Of a stretch of DNA of 64,000 bases, positions 33,807 to 46,714 are shown piece after piece. The position numbers were made by a program, and so were the translations under genes. The stretch is from Bradyrhizobium betae. GTDB taxonomy: Bacteria; Pseudomonadota; Alphaproteobacteria; Rhizobiales; Xanthobacteraceae. The stretch lies in contig NZ_CP044543.1 of the NCBI RefSeq assembly GCF_008932115.1, positions 1,674,001 to 1,738,000 on the forward strand, read 5' to 3'. The notes below the pieces were generated by a model. The model had not been told where the DNA came from. It made no database searches and worked only from the letters and a program-made list of their open reading frames with translations. Position 1 is the first letter of the stretch; the number at the start of each line of letters is the position of its first letter.

Positions 33807-35878
33807 CACGCCGCCTCGCTGATATGCTTCTCGACCTGCGACTGCGCCAGAGCGACCAGTTGCGCGACGTCGAGGATCAGCGCTGCCGTGCCGTCACCCA
33901 AAATCGTCGCGCCGGAGAAGATCGTGACGTCGGAGTGCAGCTTGGAAAGCGACTTGATCACGGTCTGATGGTTGCCGATGATCTGGTCGGCGACGAGGCC
34001 GACGTGGGTCTCGCCGGTCGAAATGATGATCGTCTTCTGATGCCGGTCGGGCGTGCCGGACGCGTTCATGATCTCGCGCAGTCTGAGGAAGGGCACGAGA
34101 TTGCCGCGCACGTTGAGGAAGTTGCGGCCACGCGAACGCTCGTCCTCGGCCGTCAGCTCGATGCATTCCTCCACCGCCGACAGCGGGATGATGTAGCGGC
34201 CTTCGCCGACGCGGATCAGGAGGCCCTCGATGATCGCGAGCGTCAGCGGCAGGCGCAGCGTCACCGTGGTACCCTGGCCTGGTTTGGTCGACAGGTCGAT
34301 CGTGCCGCGCATGTTCTCGATGGTGCGCTTGACCACGTCCATGCCGACGCCACGGCCAGACAATGCCGAGATGGTCTGTGCGGTCGAGAAGCCCGGGTGG
34401 AACAGGAACTGATGGATCTCGTGGTCGGTCAGCACGGCGCCGGCCGCGATCAGCCCCTGCTCTTCCGCCTTCGCGCGAATACGCGCGGTATTGAGTCCGC
34501 CGCCATTGTCCTTCACGGTGACGAGCACTTGCGCGCCGGAATGGACAGCGGCGAGTTCGATCCGGCCCTGCTCGGTCTTGCCGGCGGCGGCGCGCGAGGC
34601 GGTGTCCTCGATGCCGTGGTCGATCGCGTTGCGGATCAGGTGCACCAGCGGATCGGCCAGGCACTCGATCATGGTCTTGTCGAGTTCGGTGTCCTCGCCC
34701 GTGGTGACGAATTCGACGGGCTTCGACAAGTCCCGCGACAGGTCATGGATCAGGCGGCGGAAGCGGCCGAACAGCGAGCCGATCGGCACCATGCGGGCGC
34801 CCATCGTGGTGTCGCGCAAGGAGGAGGCGAGACGCTCGATCTCCTCGGCGATCATCTTGATCGAGAGATCGGAGCCGGACGATGCGAGCTGGGTCAGTCG
34901 CGCCTGCGCGATGACGAGTTCGCCGACACGGTCCATCAGTTCGTCGAGGCGCTCGGCCTGGACGCGGACGGTGGCGATGCCGCGGTCATCGCGCTTGGCT
35001 TCGGGTTTCGGCTCCGGCTTCGCGTCGGATTTGGGTTCCACCTTCGCGGCGGGCTGCGCTGCGACCGGCGCGGCAGCAACCTCGACAACCGGCGCGGCCA
35101 ATTCGGCCACGGCGGCCGGCTCCTCGTCGAGGAGCTGGAACAGCGGCATCGGCGCGGGCGCCTCGACTTGCTCCAGCGGCGAGAGCGTCAGCTTCATCTC
35201 GTCCTGGACGAACATGAAGACGTCGTCGATCGCGTCCTTGTCGCAGGCCGCATGCAGCTTGACGTCCCACTTCAGATAGCAGTCTTCCGGCTCCATCTCG
35301 TCGAGGAACGGGATGCCGTCGGTCACAGGCACGACGAAGCACGGGCCGAGCTTGCAGAGATCTTCCAGCAGGTCGAGCGGGTTCGAGCCGTTGCGCAGGA
35401 CGTGCGATTCGAATTCCAGATAGAGGTGCCAGCCGGCCTGCTTGCTCTCGCCAGGGGCCAGCGGCGGCGCCTCGGTGATGGCTACGACAGGAGCGGCAGG
35501 CTGGTCTGGAAACACGAAGCGCTTGAGGTCGTCCAGGATGGCGGCGCCGATGACGTCGTCGGTCGATTGCGGATCCTCGATCAGCGCGCGGATATAGTCC
35601 TTGGCCGCAAGCGCGACCGAGATCAGCTCCTGGGTCGGCTTGATCTCGCCCTTGCGGACGCGGTCGAACGCGGTCTCGAATTCATGGGTGAAGGAGGCGA
35701 CCTTGTCGAAGCCGAACATGGCGCCGGAGCCCTTGATCGTATGCAGGGCGCGGAAAGCGGAATCGACCAGCTCGCGGTCGTCGGGACGCTGGCCGAGATC
35801 GAGCAGGGCCCCTTCCAGGACCTCGAACAGTTCGCTGGCTTCCTGACGAAAGACCTCGGTCGGGTCCACCGCACTCAT
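33806..35878 (-). CDS. cheA: CheA histidine kinase
   Basis: A 690-residue kinase. The HPt domain carries phospho-acceptor His46 (RALHTIKGSGAMFGF). A central region contains a CheY-binding-like domain and an Ala/Pro/Lys-rich linker (about 290-350). The dimerisation domain is followed by an HATPase domain with N box LVHLIRNAIDHGIED, G1 VKDNGGGLN and G2 SGRGVGMDVVKRT, and a C-terminal CheW-like domain. The open frame continues upstream, but the true start is the ATG at 35878, which overlaps the cheY stop by four bases; upstream sequence is out-of-frame cheY. Confidence 0.95.
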   Translation of the reverse strand: MSAVDPTEVFRQEASELFEVLEGALLDLGQRPDDRELVDSAFRALHTIKGSGAMFGFDKVASFTHEFETAFDRVRKGEIKPTQELISVALAAKDYIRALIEDPQSTDDVIGAAILDDLKRFVFPDQPAAPVVAITEAPPLAPGESKQAGWHLYLEFESHVLRNGSNPLDLLEDLCKLGPCFVVPVTDGIPFLDEMEPEDCYLKWDVKLHAACDKDAIDDVFMFVQDEMKLTLSPLEQVEAPAPMPLFQLLDEEPAAVAELAAPVVEVAAAPVAAQPAAKVEPKSDAKPEPKPEAKRDDRGIATVRVQAERLDELMDRVGELVIAQARLTQLASSGSDLSIKMIAEEIERLASSLRDTTMGARMVPIGSLFGRFRRLIHDLSRDLSKPVEFVTTGEDTELDKTMIECLADPLVHLIRNAIDHGIEDTASRAAAGKTEQGRIELAAVHSGAQVLVTVKDNGGGLNTARIRAKAEEQGLIAAGAVLTDHEIHQFLFHPGFSTAQTISALSGRGVGMDVVKRTIENMRGTIDLSTKPGQGTTVTLRLPLTLAIIEGLLIRVGEGRYIIPLSAVEECIELTAEDERSRGRNFLNVRGNLVPFLRLREIMNASGTPDRHQKTIIISTGETHVGLVADQIIGNHQTVIKSLSKLHSDVTIFSGATILGDGTAALILDVAQLVALAQSQVEKHISEAA

Positions 35879-36240
35879 GCACGCACCAGCTTGCCGACGA
35901 CAGCGAGCAGCTGCTCGGGCTTGAAGGGCTTGGTGATCCAGCCGGTCGCGCCGGCGCTCTTGGCTTCCTGCTTCACCGTATCGCTGGACTCGGTGGTGAG
36001 GAACACGATCGGCATGCCGACCGCGCTCGGCAGCTTGCGCAGCGCCCGGATCAGCTCCAGCCCGTTCATGACGGGCATATTGAGGTCGGTGATGACGAGA
36101 TCGAGCTTGCCGGCCTGCGCCTTGGCCAGCCCTTGCGCGCCGTCGCCCGCCTCGATCACGTTGTGACCGGCCGGCTCGAGCACGACCTTGATCATCTGCC
36201 GGATGCTTGGGGAATCGTCGACCGTGAGAATCGTGGCCAT
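35875..36240 (-). CDS. cheY: CheY-type single-domain response regulator
   Basis: A 121-residue receiver domain with Asp8/Asp9, phospho-acceptor Asp52 (VITDLNMPVMNG), Thr82/Thr83 (FLTTES) and Lys104 (TKPFKPEQL). It takes phosphate from CheA and either acts on the flagellar motor or serves as an adaptor or phosphate sink. Start overlaps the stop of the upstream STAS gene by one base, and its stop overlaps cheA by four, so the three are tightly coupled. Confidence 0.95.
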   Translation of the reverse strand: MATILTVDDSPSIRQMIKVVLEPAGHNVIEAGDGAQGLAKAQAGKLDLVITDLNMPVMNGLELIRALRKLPSAVGMPIVFLTTESSDTVKQEAKSAGATGWITKPFKPEQLLAVVGKLVRA

Positions 36241-36563
36241 TAGATGCCATCTTTCTTTTGCGGGAAATGCTGATCGATCATCGCATCGCTGGCGAAGCCG
36301 GCGCGGCGAAGGGTGTTGCGCAGAGACTGGGAGAATGAGGTGAGCACCACCGGGCGCCCCTGGGCCTCGCCCGTCCTGGCGGTCGACAGCAGAAGCTGGA
36401 TCGACGTCACGTCGGCCTTGTCGACGCTCGAACAGTCGATCTCGAGCCGGTCCTGCCGGCCGAAAGCTTCCCGGATCAGGTCATAGACGCTGCGGATCGC
36501 AGCGATGCTGCAATCCGCCGGCAGCCGCAGGGACCACTTCGGCTCAGTCACATCAGACGACAT
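36240..36563 (-). CDS. STAS-domain protein heading the che operon
   Basis: A 107-residue protein with the anti-sigma-factor-antagonist fold: LRLPADCSIAAIRSVYDLIR, LEIDCSSVDKADVTSIQLLL, RPVVLTSFSQSLRNTLRRAG. The Thr/Ser in ADVTS is at the position phosphorylated in SpoIIAA-like proteins. ATG 36563 follows GGGGGA. Free STAS proteins at the head of CheY-CheA operons occur in chemotaxis-like systems; here a role in signal input or phosphorelay control is inferred. It is the promoter-proximal gene. Confidence 0.85.
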   Translation of the reverse strand: MSSDVTEPKWSLRLPADCSIAAIRSVYDLIREAFGRQDRLEIDCSSVDKADVTSIQLLLSTARTGEAQGRPVVLTSFSQSLRNTLRRAGFASDAMIDQHFPQKKDGI

Positions 36564-36662
36564 TCGTCCCCCAAGATTCCCTCGGGATTCGCTGCACGCA
36601 TGGCGCGAATCCCGCACGACGACTATTCGCAACGGAGAGTATGCAAACCCCTAATGGGCATC

Positions 36663-36678
36663 CCCGTACAACTACGGG
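36663..36678. promoter_or_regulatory. CCCGT-N6-ACGG palindrome (copy B)
   Basis: CCCGTA-CAAC-TACGGG is a perfect 6+4+6 inverted repeat in the divergent region between the che operon and the HD-GYP gene. It resembles copy A at 22627-22642 and could regulate either direction. Confidence 0.5.
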
Positions 36679-36850
36679 TCACATATCGAATAACTTCGCG
36701 TATGCATACAGGCGCGCATGGCCCGCCCAAATCTCATGCGCTGCGCGCAGTCTTCGGGCAGTTCGAGGCGGCTGGACGTTTGCTCCGCGTTAAACCGCAA
36801 AGGCTATTCGTTGAGGTCATGCCTCGCCATCCGAACGAGCCCAGCCGCCA

Positions 36851-37990
36851 ATGCTGACCCAAGCGCTTCTGGTTGACGACAGCCGTTCTGTCCTCAAATT
36901 CCTGCAACGGCATATCGAGGCCGAGGGAACGGTCGAGGCTACGACGTTCCTCGATCCCGTCGAGGCGCTGGCCTGCGCGCGCGAGCGTGTCTTCGACCTC
37001 GTGCTGGTCGACTATGAAATGCCGAATATGGACGGCATCAGCTTCATCCGTGCCTTCCGCTCCCTGCCCGGCTGCGCCGGCATCCCGATCGCGATGATCA
37101 CTTCGCGACAGAACGATGACGTCAAGATGGAAGCGCTGCAGGCTGGCGCAACCGATTTCTTACCGAAACAGGGGCAAAGCCTCGAGATGAATGTCCGCCT
37201 GCGCAACCTGGTGCTGCTGGGTGCAGCCTTGCGCAAGCAGAACGACCGGGCCGCGGACCTGGCAAGCGCCGTTGCGGCCGCGACCCAGAAGCTCGGCGAG
37301 CGCGAGGAGGAGATCATCCTGCGGCTCGCGCTCGCGGTCGAGTACCGCGACAATGACACCGGCGAGCACACGCTGCGGGTCGCCCGCTACAGCCGCATCA
37401 TTGCCGAGCAGCTCGGCCTGCCCGCTCGGCTCTGCCGTGACATCTATCTTGCCGCCCCTCTGCACGACGTCGGCAAAGTCGCCATCCCCGACAACATCCT
37501 GCTCAAGCCCGGCAAGCTGACCGGCGAGGAGATGGCGGTGATCCGCACCCATGCCACGATCGGCGAGAAAATCCTGGCGGACTCCGGTTGCGAGCTGATC
37601 CAGCTCGGTGCGCAGATTGCAGCCGGCCATCACGAGCGCTGGGACGGCGCGGGCTATCCGAACGGCCTCAAGGCCGACGAGATCCCGGTCGCAGCGCGCG
37701 TGGTCGCCGTCGCCGACGTCTTCGACGCCCTGACGACGCGACGGCCATATAAAGAGCCGATGCCGCTGGACGTGGCGCGCAACTATCTGGTCGAGAACCA
37801 GGGCCGGCAATTCGACCCGGCCTGCGTCGAGGCCTTCCTGTCACGCTGGGACGAGGTCGTGGAGATCGCCGCCGGACAGCAGGCGACGCCATATCACAAG
37901 ACCGAGGCCACTCTGGCGCCTACTATAGAGAGTGCGGCTGAGAGCCGTCCGGCTGCGGACCGCTCGCCTGAGCCGGCCCCAGCCACCTGA
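36851..37990 (+). CDS. Response regulator with HD-GYP c-di-GMP phosphodiesterase domain
   Basis: A 379-residue RpfG-type protein. The receiver domain (1-120) has Asp54 (VLVDYEMPNMDG). A coiled-coil linker is followed by the HD-GYP domain (150-350) with His205-Asp206 (LHDVGKVAIPD), HHERWDGAGYP ending in an intact GYP at 268-270, and ARVVAVADVFDAL. It should hydrolyse c-di-GMP when phosphorylated. Divergent from the STAS-che operon across 287 bases, so its cognate kinase may be CheA. The C-terminal 40 residues are Pro/Ala-rich. Confidence 0.93.
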   Translation: MLTQALLVDDSRSVLKFLQRHIEAEGTVEATTFLDPVEALACARERVFDLVLVDYEMPNMDGISFIRAFRSLPGCAGIPIAMITSRQNDDVKMEALQAGATDFLPKQGQSLEMNVRLRNLVLLGAALRKQNDRAADLASAVAAATQKLGEREEEIILRLALAVEYRDNDTGEHTLRVARYSRIIAEQLGLPARLCRDIYLAAPLHDVGKVAIPDNILLKPGKLTGEEMAVIRTHATIGEKILADSGCELIQLGAQIAAGHHERWDGAGYPNGLKADEIPVAARVVAVADVFDALTTRRPYKEPMPLDVARNYLVENQGRQFDPACVEAFLSRWDEVVEIAAGQQATPYHKTEATLAPTIESAAESRPAADRSPEPAPAT

Positions 37991-38177
37991 CATTGTCCAT
38001 CCGCGCAACAGGTTGCCGTGGCTCTGCTTTCTCCGGTCGCCGGTTTGAACCTGTTCCTGATAGAGTGCACCAATATCTAAGAGTGATTCCGGTCACACTT
38101 GCCTGGGCGATCCGCTGCTAAGCATCGGACCAGGACGGGGACCGGCAGAGCATCGGTCGAATTGGATGAGAACTCCC

Positions 38178-38846
38178 ATGAAAAGCCTGATCGGCGCCGT
38201 TGTCGGCGCGTTCTGTGTTGCGGCCCCCGCCCTGGCGGAGACTCCGGCCGCGATCGTCGAGGACGTCCAGGGCAAGGTCGACGGCATCGCGTTCATGGAT
38301 TACGTGGCGCCGGGCAAGATCATCAAGCTCGGGCCCAAGGCCAGCATCACGCTCAGCTATCTCAAATCCTGCCAGCGCGAGACCATCAGCGAAGGCGTCG
38401 TCCTGGTCGGCGCGGAGCAGAGCACGGTGCAGCTCGGCGAAGTCAAACGGGAAAAGGTGCCCTGCGATACCAACGCGGCAAAATTGTCAGAGCGCGAGGC
38501 GAACCAGAGCGCCGCGACGACCTTCCGCACGATGCGATCGGACGCCAAGGGCGCGCCGGCCAAGCTGCCGACGCTCTACGGCGTCGCGCCGCTGGTGCAA
38601 GCCAAGAGCGGCAGCACACTGGTGATCGAACGGACCGACGGCAAGGAGCCGACGATCAGCATCCCGCTCAGGAACGACGTCATGATCGGCGGCAAGTTCT
38701 ACGACTTTGCCAAGGCCGGGAAGTCGCTGACGCCCGGCGGCAGCTATCTCGCCATCCTCGGCGCAAAGCGCTACGCCTTCCAGGTCGACGCCAGCGCCAC
38801 GTCATCGCCGACGCCGATCGTCGGCCGGCTGCTGCGACTCGAATAG
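38178..38846 (+). CDS. Secreted FecR-like protein paired with CHASE2 cyclase
   Basis: A 222-residue exported protein: signal peptide MKSLIGAVVGAFCVAAPALA, then a beta-rich domain (VEDVQGKVDGIAFMDYVAPG, KIIKLGPKASITLSYL) that resembles the FecR sugar-binding-like fold, with two cysteines (SCQRE, VPCDT). The C-terminal part is also beta-strand rich. ATG 38178 or 38166 are both possible. It ends 18 bases before the adenylate cyclase gene. FecR-domain proteins are often encoded beside CHASE2 sensors, so it may supply the periplasmic signal; this is inference. Confidence 0.7.
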   Translation: MKSLIGAVVGAFCVAAPALAETPAAIVEDVQGKVDGIAFMDYVAPGKIIKLGPKASITLSYLKSCQRETISEGVVLVGAEQSTVQLGEVKREKVPCDTNAAKLSEREANQSAATTFRTMRSDAKGAPAKLPTLYGVAPLVQAKSGSTLVIERTDGKEPTISIPLRNDVMIGGKFYDFAKAGKSLTPGGSYLAILGAKRYAFQVDASATSSPTPIVGRLLRLE

Positions 38847-38864
38847 GCGGCTAGCGACGGGGCG

Positions 38865-41015
38865 ATGCGGCGGATCGGCAGGCGGGACATCGTTGCGGCG
38901 ATCCTGATTGCGCTCCTGGCGGGTGCGGCCTTCACGTCTCCGCCGCTGCAGGTGCTGCAAGGCCTCTCGCTCGACATCCTCACGGCGCTGCGCGGCAAGC
39001 TTGTCGGCGACCGCCGCGATCCCGCGACGTCGCCGGTCGTCGTAGTGGCGATCGACGGGGAGACCTACGACACACCGCCCTTCAAGGGATCGCCGACGCT
39101 GACCTGGACGCGCGAGATCGGCCGGGTGCTCGGAAGCATCACCGACGGCGGCGCCAAGGCGATCGGCTTCGACGTCATCTTTCCGAGCTCGATCGAGCAG
39201 TCGGAGATTCCCTTTGGCGACGCGCCGCTCGGCAGCCGCATGAGAGGATTCGACCGGGACTATCTGATCGCGCTGCGTCAGATTTCGGACAGCGGCAAGC
39301 TGGTGCTCGGCGAAATCCTCAGCAACGACCATCCCGACAGGCCCTACCGCGCGCAGCAACTGGCGGTGCGAACCAACATCCGTGCGCTCAATGTCCACAC
39401 CGATGCGGACGACGTCATCCGGCGGATGCCGCTCGCTTTCTCCATCGACGGCAAGCCGGTGCCCGCCATGGCCGTCGAGCTCGCCGCGCGCGCGCGCGAC
39501 GGAACGCCCGAGATCGCGCCGTCCGGTGCGGCCAAGCTGTCCGGATATGCGATCCCGAGCGCGGTGCCGAACACACTAACGCTCAATTTTCGAGGACTTG
39601 GCCGTGACGTTCCGACCTTTTCCTTCGCCGACCTGCGGGCCTGCGTCGAGAAAGGCGACCGCGACTTCTTCCGCCGCGCCTTCGACGGCAAGGTGGTGCT
39701 GCTCGGCAGCGTGCTGAATTTCGAGGATCGCAAGCTCACGTCGATGCGCCTCGCCGGCGGTTACGACGGAACACCAGCCCCACGATGCGTCTTGCCCGCC
39801 CCGGCGAGCGCCGCGCCGAAGGCCCGCAGCGACATCGCGGGCGTCTTCGTGCACGCCACCGCCGTGCGAAACCTGATCGAGCGCGACGTCGTGACCGAGC
39901 TCGGCTTTCCCATCCGGGCCATTCTCACGATCGTGTTTGCGGCGATCATCGCCGTTGCGGCCTGCATGCTCGCCCCTGGCGGCGCACTGATCGCCTGGCT
40001 CGCCCTCACCGCCGTGTACACGGCCATAGCCGTCGGCGCATTCGTTCAAGCCCTTGCACTGCCGCTGACGGAGCCTGCACTCGCGAGCCTGGCCGCGCTC
40101 GCGATGATGATCGGCTACCGTTTCGTGCTGGCCGATCGCGACGAACGTTTCTTGCGCAGGAGCTTTGCCTTCTATCTCGCCCCGGAAGTGATCGACACCA
40201 TGGTGGCCTCGGGCAAGATGCCGGCGCTCGGCGGCGAAATGCGTAACATCACCATGTTCTTTTCCGACCTCAGCGGTTTCTCCTCCATCGCGGAGACGAT
40301 GACACCGGGCGAGCTGGTGACCCTGATGAACGAATATCTCTCGGCCATGACCGATATCATCGAAGGCCATGGCGGCTATGTCGACAAATATATCGGCGAT
40401 TCCATCGTCGCCATGTTCGGCGCACCGGCTGACGATCCCGCGCACGCGCGTAGCGCGGTCCGTGCGGCGCTGAAGTGCCACGAGAAGCTCGCGGAGCTCA
40501 ATGCCAACAATCCCGCCTTCGCCGGCCACGGGCTGTCGCACCGCATCGGGCTCAACAGCGGCGAGGCCGTGGTCGGCAATATCGGCTCCCGCCGCCGCTT
40601 CAATTACACGGTCATGAGCGACACCGTGAACGTCGCCTCGCGGCTGGAAGGCGCCAACAAATATTACGGCACAGCGATCATGGCCTCGGAGGCGACGGTA
40701 GCGCAGACTGGCGACAGCTTCGCATGGCGCGAGCTCGACGCGATCAGGGTCTTGGGGCGCGGCGAAGCGATCAAGGTGTTCGAGCCGCTCGCCGAGAAGG
40801 GCGCGGAGAGCGCGGAGCAGAAGACGGCGGCTGCGGCATATGCGGAAGGACTGGCATGCTGGCGCGCGCGGGATTTTTCGAAGGCGGTCGATGCGTTCGA
40901 ACGCGCGGCAATGAGCGATCCAGCGTCAAGTCTGTTCGCCAGGCGCGCCAAGGCGTATTCCATCAATCCGCCACCGCCGGATTGGACACCGGTCAACGCG
41001 CTCGAGGGCAAGTAG
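38865..41015 (+). CDS. CHASE2-class III adenylate/guanylate cyclase
   Basis: A 716-residue membrane cyclase. One N-terminal helix precedes a periplasmic CHASE2 domain (about 30-340: VVVVAIDGETYDTPPF, KAIGFDVIFPSS). Three C-terminal helices lie at about 345-420, and the catalytic domain covers about 455-640. Metal-binding Asp468 (FFSDLSGF) and Asp512 (YIGDSIVAMFG) are present, as are KYIGD Lys508 and TVNVASR. All point to an active class III enzyme, more likely making cAMP. The C-terminal 70 residues look like a short TPR. It senses an extracytoplasmic cue, possibly through the upstream secreted protein. Confidence 0.92.
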   Translation: MRRIGRRDIVAAILIALLAGAAFTSPPLQVLQGLSLDILTALRGKLVGDRRDPATSPVVVVAIDGETYDTPPFKGSPTLTWTREIGRVLGSITDGGAKAIGFDVIFPSSIEQSEIPFGDAPLGSRMRGFDRDYLIALRQISDSGKLVLGEILSNDHPDRPYRAQQLAVRTNIRALNVHTDADDVIRRMPLAFSIDGKPVPAMAVELAARARDGTPEIAPSGAAKLSGYAIPSAVPNTLTLNFRGLGRDVPTFSFADLRACVEKGDRDFFRRAFDGKVVLLGSVLNFEDRKLTSMRLAGGYDGTPAPRCVLPAPASAAPKARSDIAGVFVHATAVRNLIERDVVTELGFPIRAILTIVFAAIIAVAACMLAPGGALIAWLALTAVYTAIAVGAFVQALALPLTEPALASLAALAMMIGYRFVLADRDERFLRRSFAFYLAPEVIDTMVASGKMPALGGEMRNITMFFSDLSGFSSIAETMTPGELVTLMNEYLSAMTDIIEGHGGYVDKYIGDSIVAMFGAPADDPAHARSAVRAALKCHEKLAELNANNPAFAGHGLSHRIGLNSGEAVVGNIGSRRRFNYTVMSDTVNVASRLEGANKYYGTAIMASEATVAQTGDSFAWRELDAIRVLGRGEAIKVFEPLAEKGAESAEQKTAAAAYAEGLACWRARDFSKAVDAFERAAMSDPASSLFARRAKAYSINPPPPDWTPVNALEGK

Positions 41016-41033
41016 CGTCCCTTTCCTCTCGCG

Positions 41034-43164
<2,131 letters not shown>

Positions 43165-43168
43165 GGCA

Positions 43169-43795
43169 TCAGACGTCGAAGAACACCGTCTCGTCCGCGC
43201 CCTGCAAATTGATCGTGAAGGAATACACGACCTTGCCAGCGCGCTCGCCGCGGCTCGCGATCAGTGTCTTGCGGCGCACCGCCGGTTCGACGAGGTTGAG
43301 CACGGGATCCGCGGCGTTTGCGGCCTCCTCATCCGAGAAATAGAGCCGCGTGTTGAGACCGATGTTGATGCCGCGCGCGACGATCCAGACGTTGACATGC
43401 GGCGCGCATTTGCGGCCTGCCTTGTCGATGATCGCGCCGGGCTTGATGGTGTCGAAGGTGACGAGACCGCTGTCGAAATCCGATCCCGCGCGGCCCCAGC
43501 CGCGGAAATCCTGGTCCAGCGTGCCGGCCGAACGATCGGCCGGATGGTTGTAGCGGCCGCTCGCATTGGCCTGCCAGATTTCGAGCAACACGTCGCGCAG
43601 CGGCGAGCCGGTTCCGTCGAGCACTTTGCCCTCCAGCGTGATGCGCTCGCCTTGCGTGTTCGGCGTCACCAGCACGTTGGAAAAATTCTTCTCGAAGATG
43701 TCGAATCCGGCCATGGCCGGGATCAGGCCGATGTGGACATAGGGTCCGGCGGTCTGCGAAGCGGTTTCCTTGAGGTAGTTGAGCGGCTGCGGCAT
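43169..43795 (-). CDS. pcaG: Protocatechuate 3,4-dioxygenase alpha subunit
   Basis: A 208-residue intradiol dioxygenase alpha chain (ETASQTAGPYVHIGLIP, LEIWQANASGRYNHPAD, DKAGRKCAPHVNVWIVARG). The alpha chain lacks the iron and forms the active site with PcaH. It opens the aromatic ring of protocatechuate to beta-carboxymuconate. pcaH ends only five bases before this start, so the pair is co-transcribed (pcaH then pcaG on the minus strand). The other branch genes, pcaB, pcaC and pcaD, are not in the window. Confidence 0.95.
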   Translation of the reverse strand: MPQPLNYLKETASQTAGPYVHIGLIPAMAGFDIFEKNFSNVLVTPNTQGERITLEGKVLDGTGSPLRDVLLEIWQANASGRYNHPADRSAGTLDQDFRGWGRAGSDFDSGLVTFDTIKPGAIIDKAGRKCAPHVNVWIVARGINIGLNTRLYFSDEEAANAADPVLNLVEPAVRRKTLIASRGERAGKVVYSFTINLQGADETVFFDV

Positions 43796-43800
43796 GGACT

Positions 43801-45612
<1,812 letters not shown>

Positions 45613-45733
45613 GCTCTGATGCAGGATTGCGAATGCCCGTTCATGTCGGGCCTATTTGCCGCGCTGTCAGTCCTGCGCTACACATCCGATGCTGTGCAAG
45701 GGAACGCCAGCCAAAGGCGTTCGGAGAAGTCTT

Positions 45734-46639
45734 GTGCGGCAAAGCGTATGTCTTCTGACGGCCTATGACTCCATTCAACAACCGCTCGCAGCCTTCACCG
45801 TCCCGCGCATGCAGGATCTCGCCGACGCGCATGGTTATCAACGGCGCTCCATTCACGGCGACAATTGGAAACGCCCGCGCGGATGGATGAAGATCGAAGT
45901 GATCCGAGCCGCTATCGAAGAAAATTTCGACTTCGTGCTGTGGATGGACGTCGATGCCGTCGTGCTTCGCAACGACGTCGATGTCAGGACAGCGGCGGTG
46001 GATGATGCCGATCTGCACATCGCCTGGCACGGGCCGGAGACGTCCGAGATCATGGCCGCCGATTTCGTCCCGCACTTCAACTCGGGCGTCATGCTGATCC
46101 GCGTTAACGACTGGTCGCGTGCGTTTTTCAAGCAAGTCTGGGACACCGGCCAATTGCGGCATCCCTGGTTCGACCAGGCGACCATACTCCACGCCCTTGG
46201 ATATGACGACTGTCTGGGGCTTGGGCCGGATCGCCCCAATGAACCGAACCGGTCGCGTCTCGCGCGTCTCGACACTGCCTGGAATTCGATCCCTGGCCTT
46301 GCCACCGCACCGGATCCGATCGTGCACCACTATGCCGGGATCAGTAATCCGTCGACGCGCCTCAGGATGGTCGAGGCGGATGCGCTGACGGCGTCCATGC
46401 GCGAACGACTCGACACCGATGTGCGTGAGGCCATCGCTCGTCAGTTCGGCCTGTGGCGCGAGGACGCGGCCATGCGCGACTGGATCACGGAAGAGCGGGA
46501 CTCCGCGCTGGCCGGACGGTCCGAAATCCTCTCGGAGAGGGATCAGGCGCGAGCGCAACTGGCGGCGGTCCTTGGCTCCACCTCCTGGCGGGTGACCGCG
46601 CCGCTGCGCTGGGCCAGGGAATTGTTTCAGCGCCGCTGA
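45734..46639 (+). CDS. Glycosyltransferase (GMA12/MNN10, GT34-like)
   Basis: A 301-residue GT-A fold enzyme. LLTAYDSI N-terminal strand, GYQRRSIHGDNWKRPRGWMK for the acceptor region, the metal-binding WMDVDAVVLR (DxD), FNSGVMLIRVNDWS and a His-rich VHHYAG near the end. The C-terminal LGSTSWRVTAPLRWARE is a tail common in rhizobial glycosyltransferases. The GTG at 45734 with GGAG seven bases before is preferred; ATG 45689 and an upstream TTG are alternatives. It stands alone, away from the EPS block, so its polymer is unknown. Confidence 0.8.
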   Translation: MRQSVCLLTAYDSIQQPLAAFTVPRMQDLADAHGYQRRSIHGDNWKRPRGWMKIEVIRAAIEENFDFVLWMDVDAVVLRNDVDVRTAAVDDADLHIAWHGPETSEIMAADFVPHFNSGVMLIRVNDWSRAFFKQVWDTGQLRHPWFDQATILHALGYDDCLGLGPDRPNEPNRSRLARLDTAWNSIPGLATAPDPIVHHYAGISNPSTRLRMVEADALTASMRERLDTDVREAIARQFGLWREDAAMRDWITEERDSALAGRSEILSERDQARAQLAAVLGSTSWRVTAPLRWARELFQRR

Positions 46640-46714
46640 CGGCAATGCTCGCCGGTGGCCAGCTCCACGCCAAACCCACTGGTTGCGCAGGGGCGGTCAC
46701 GCTAGAATTGCCTC

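Noticed and set aside
33824-36166. 780-codon plus-strand open frame
   Set aside because: Exact antisense shadow of cheA and cheY, whose motifs are unmistakable.
35879-36250. N-terminal extension of CheA
   Set aside because: The extra 124 residues are out-of-frame translation of cheY; the ATGA overlap at 35878 fixes the true start.
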